Position numbers and translations under genes: made by a program. Below, one piece after another: positions 61,719 through 64,000 of a stretch of 64,000 nucleotides of DNA. Every line of letters starts with the position of its first letter. Position 1 is the stretch's first letter. The notes below the pieces were generated by a model. It was not told the DNA's origin. It did not search any database and was given only the letters and a program-made list of their open reading frames with translations. The stretch comes from Algoriphagus sediminis (GTDB taxonomy: Bacteria; Bacteroidota; Bacteroidia; Cytophagales; Cyclobacteriaceae), in NCBI RefSeq assembly GCF_030403435.1, contig NZ_JAUEPH010000004.1:310001-374000 (forward strand). Reading direction: 5' to 3'.

Positions 61719-62732
61719 TTAACCCAAATTTTTGACTTTTTCATTAATCATGTTGAATGCCAATTCTCCCTTTTTGAAGATATCTTCGTTTCTAGAAGAA
61801 TCAGATGCTTTAATTAGTTTTTCCACAAGTTTACCCGAAGGATTTCTATGATAAGTCATAAGCTTATTCTTTATCAAGTAGTTGTCTACTTCGAGCAATT
61901 CTCCTTGATAGATTGACAAAGTTGGAACTCCTAAAATTGCTAACTCCCTTGTCATAGACCCACCTGCACCTATAAAAAATAAACACTCTTGAAAAATTTC
62001 TTTCAAAGGCAGAGGCGAGGTCCTTATTTCAACATTTCTAAATTCCTTATTATTCAGATGCTTTGCCTGCTCCTTGCTCCTGGGTAATATTACAATTGGA
62101 TACTCACTTTCAAGTTGTTGAATAATGTTCTCTACGAAACTTCCATCTCCTGAATAATACTGAGCGGTCCAAGGCTCCAATCGTACAAAAATTTTCTTCT
62201 GTTTCGTTGGAGAGTCTGAAATATCAAAGAATTCAAACACCGAGTTTAAATAAATAGCCTCTTTTACTCCAGGATAAAATTGAAATTTGTTGTTTCTAAT
62301 CCAGAAAATTTTTTTTGAATATGGAGCCAAAAACTCAGGCAACATATTCACCGTCGAGAATAAAAAGGCAATGTGATTTCCTTTGGCGTGTTCATTATCA
62401 TTAAGGTAAATGGAAGGTATACCAAGAAAGCTACACACTACCGGAGAATAAAAGGAACTTTGGGAAATACCGATTGTCGGTTTATGCCTTTTGAGGTAGG
62501 ATTTCAAATTCCAGACTCTTTTTGGAAAATAAGCGAGTTTTTTGAGGGTACTTTTTCCAGCATGGCCACCTACTTCCTCATATGACCACCCCTCTTGTTC
62601 AATAAGCGAAATGGTGTTGGCGAGATCTCTAGCAGTAATAATTAATTCTATTCCATTATTTTGCCATTTTTCAATAAAAGGTTTGAAAAAATTAATATGT
62701 GGTGAATTTGTAAGGTCAATCCAAATTTTCAT
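61719..62732 (-). CDS. DUF354 family protein (GT-B-like)
   Basis: A 337-residue protein matching DUF354, which has a GT-B-like/UDP-GlcNAc 2-epimerase-like fold: KIWIDLTNSPHINFFKPFI at the N-terminus, IGISQSSFYSPVVCSFLGIPSIYLNDNEHA in the middle, and FIGAGGSMTRELAILGVPTLSIYQG in the C-terminal nucleotide-binding half. Function is not established; a glycosyltransferase role is inferred from fold and context. It overlaps the upstream toroid-protein gene by 17 bp and directly abuts the oxidoreductase gene. Confidence 0.86.
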   Translation of the reverse strand: MKIWIDLTNSPHINFFKPFIEKWQNNGIELIITARDLANTISLIEQEGWSYEEVGGHAGKSTLKKLAYFPKRVWNLKSYLKRHKPTIGISQSSFYSPVVCSFLGIPSIYLNDNEHAKGNHIAFLFSTVNMLPEFLAPYSKKIFWIRNNKFQFYPGVKEAIYLNSVFEFFDISDSPTKQKKIFVRLEPWTAQYYSGDGSFVENIIQQLESEYPIVILPRSKEQAKHLNNKEFRNVEIRTSPLPLKEIFQECLFFIGAGGSMTRELAILGVPTLSIYQGELLEVDNYLIKNKLMTYHRNPSGKLVEKLIKASDSSRNEDIFKKGELAFNMINEKVKNLG

Positions 62733-63936
62733 AATCTTTCATTGTCTCCTTCAAAAAAGCGCAGAGCGCATAAAACATCCAAGCCTGTGCCCACCTCATG
62801 TATGGGATCTTTGAAGTAACACCTTTTTTCATTTGATAGAAATAGTAGCCTTTTTTAGACTTCATATTGGCAAATGTCCATCTCAAAACTTTCTCACAGA
62901 GCTGAATATTCTGTTTCAGTCGACCGGTCTTGATCAACGTAACTGTTAATTGAGCCGGAGAGTGAATATCGATAGGATAGGTCTTGTTGTGATAGTACTT
63001 GGGTATTCCATCTGCTTTGAAAAAGGATTTCAAGTAGAAATCGATACCACTATTAAATGAATCTTTGAAATCCATATCTCCAGTGTATTTCATGTATTCA
63101 AATATACACTCCAGGTTAAAGCCCGTATGGAAGCTGTCTACCCATCCCTGTACCGCAGCTTCCCCATAAATCCACGAACCATCTGCCTCTTGCTTATCGC
63201 AAATTGTCCTTACTGCTTTCTGTGACAGTTTTGTGTCATCTATGGAGCCTGAATAAGATGATGCCCGAGCCAATAATCTGGCTCCCAACAAGGAGGCATT
63301 GTATACCTTGGAATCATCTAAAGGTGAATAAGAGAAAATAAGCTCATCCCTATTTTCATAACGGTTGAGGTCATACTTAACAAAATTTGCTGCCGACAAT
63401 GCCGCATCCAGAAGCCTCCGATCTTTGGTGATCTCATACCCCTCAAAGAGTGCATTGGCTACAAATGAAGTGGCTACCACTGTTGGGGTATATGCTGGCT
63501 GAAAGAAAACCCGGTTTTGCCAATCAAAATTATAGCCCCAACAAAAGTTATCATAACCTTTTGAGCGAAGCTCCAAAATCTTATTTCCAATAAAATGAAT
63601 TCGTTTCAGAATTTCTGGGTCGTCTAGTCCCAGTGTCTTTTTCAAAGCATCACTACTACGGTAAAGGTCGCAATAACCATGTAGAAAAAGTCCAAGCCCT
63701 TTGGTGTTATAATCTTTCTTTACTGCGAGAAAAGGACGAAGGTTAAAAGGGTTGCGCTTAAAGAGTTGTATCCAGGCAAGTCTGGCAATCCTGGAGTGCT
63801 TCAGCGGAGTAGCCTGAAAAAACAGAGAATTTAGACCATCATATGGATCCCAGCCTTTGTAACCATTAGAATGACAGTAGTCAATTAAGTCTGAAAGCGC
63901 TTGATTTGACTCAGACCTCAACTTGTTGTCCTCCAT
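62716..63936 (-). CDS. Alpha/alpha-toroid protein of a polysaccharide locus
   Basis: A 406-residue cytosolic protein with repeated helical pairs and Trp/Gly-rich turns (DNFCWGYNFDWQNRVFF, ADGSWIYGEAAVQGWVDSFHTGFNLE, KKGYYFYQMKKGVTSKIPYMRWAQAWMFYAL). This is the look of (alpha/alpha)6 toroids such as glycoside hydrolase, epimerase or prenyltransferase-like proteins. Homologues are sometimes labelled delta-aminolevulinate dehydratase, for which there is no sequence support here (no zinc-Cys cluster or Schiff-base Lys motif). It overlaps the preceding partial gene by 26 bp and the DUF354 gene by 17 bp, so tight coupling is likely. Confidence 0.75.
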   Translation of the reverse strand: MEDNKLRSESNQALSDLIDYCHSNGYKGWDPYDGLNSLFFQATPLKHSRIARLAWIQLFKRNPFNLRPFLAVKKDYNTKGLGLFLHGYCDLYRSSDALKKTLGLDDPEILKRIHFIGNKILELRSKGYDNFCWGYNFDWQNRVFFQPAYTPTVVATSFVANALFEGYEITKDRRLLDAALSAANFVKYDLNRYENRDELIFSYSPLDDSKVYNASLLGARLLARASSYSGSIDDTKLSQKAVRTICDKQEADGSWIYGEAAVQGWVDSFHTGFNLECIFEYMKYTGDMDFKDSFNSGIDFYLKSFFKADGIPKYYHNKTYPIDIHSPAQLTVTLIKTGRLKQNIQLCEKVLRWTFANMKSKKGYYFYQMKKGVTSKIPYMRWAQAWMFYALCAFLKETMKDYENLD

Positions 63937-64000
63937 TTTTTAATGAAGTAAGTACGTGAATGGTTGCTTTGCTGACTGCATATATTTCCTCAAAAGAAAT
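63911..64000 (-). CDS. C-terminal fragment of an upstream gene of the polysaccharide locus
   Basis: The frame enters from the window edge and encodes ISFEEIYAVSKATIHVLTSL, then eight more residues up to a TGA at 63911-63913. It overlaps the start of the toroid-protein gene by 26 bp, a pattern repeated between the next genes. Too little is present to name the family; the gene continues beyond the window. Confidence 0.55.
   Translation of the reverse strand: MSFEEIYAVSKATIHVLTSLKNGGQQVEV

Noticed and set aside
62716..63936. Delta-aminolevulinic acid dehydratase label
   Set aside because: None of the hallmark metal-Cys or Schiff-base Lys motifs are present; the sequence looks like a helical toroid.

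Overview
The window looks like chromosomal DNA of a free-living Bacteroidota bacterium, most likely a marine Cytophagales of the Algoriphagus/Cyclobacteriaceae type (taxonomy inferred, not computed). Reasons: two giant secreted proteins end in a gliding-motility/type IX secretion (T9SS) type B C-terminal domain; several promoters fit the Bacteroidota pattern TTTG-N19/20-TAnnTTTG; Shine-Dalgarno sequences are mostly weak; and there are many Bacteroidota-type families (Lhr-type helicase beside an ATP-dependent ligase, DUF1080, CarboxypepD_reg-like protein, Wzi). Base composition looks even at about 42% GC, except for a visibly AT-richer stretch at about 59.9-62.7 kb.

Layout. 1-5.4 kb: partial patatin-like phospholipase, MBL-fold hydrolase and accA (minus strand), tRNA-Asp with a clear promoter and terminator, gamma-glutamyltransferase, galE. 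5.5-11.7 kb: tandem paralogous genes of about 1,038 codons each for T9SS-secreted multidomain surface proteins. 11.9-20.5 kb (mostly plus strand): ABC-F ATPase with one degenerate ATP site, RlmI-like methyltransferase, a small membrane protein, two lipoproteins, then an overlapping ATP-dependent ligase/DEXH helicase repair pair. 20.5-29.3 kb: trkH-trkA potassium uptake, rmuC, alpha/beta hydrolase, an atypical Nramp-like transporter, YpfJ-type metalloprotease, DUF1080 protein, SixA-like phosphatase. 29.4-41.2 kb (plus): topA, a CarboxypepD_reg-like protein whose signal-peptide codons contain an intrinsic terminator, sugar porter overlapping a sirtuin without zinc cysteines, DUF5996, flavin monooxygenase, YfcC carrier, aldo/keto reductase and MFS transporter. 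41.2-46.9 kb: a secreted protein of unknown function, a Tat-signal aminotransferase overlapping a GNAT gene, an exonuclease/GIY-YIG fusion, a COG2509 flavoprotein.

46.97-64.0 kb (all minus strand) is an exopolysaccharide locus. It encodes a membrane nucleotide-sugar dehydratase, DegT-type aminotransferase, monotopic phosphoglycosyl transferase and WecA/MraY-like transferase. These are followed upstream by cysQ, cysN, cysD and cysC, which make PAPS and remove PAP, then Wzi, then an oxidoreductase/DUF354/toroid cassette. With no APS/PAPS reductase in view, the cys genes are best read as supplying PAPS for a sulfated surface polysaccharide (inference).

The most unusual feature is repeat DNA inserted between the cys genes. 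A GxxExxY-family (PD-(D/E)XK-like) gene sits between cysQ and cysN, bounded by 19-bp inverted repeats that match at 17 positions. The same repeat family forms about six palindromic units over about 0.95 kb between cysC and wzi. A second, unrelated palindromic repeat family (about 140 bp, 2.5 units) lies between cysN and cysD. This suggests a nuclease-associated dispersed repeat system, which is the best candidate here for something undescribed.
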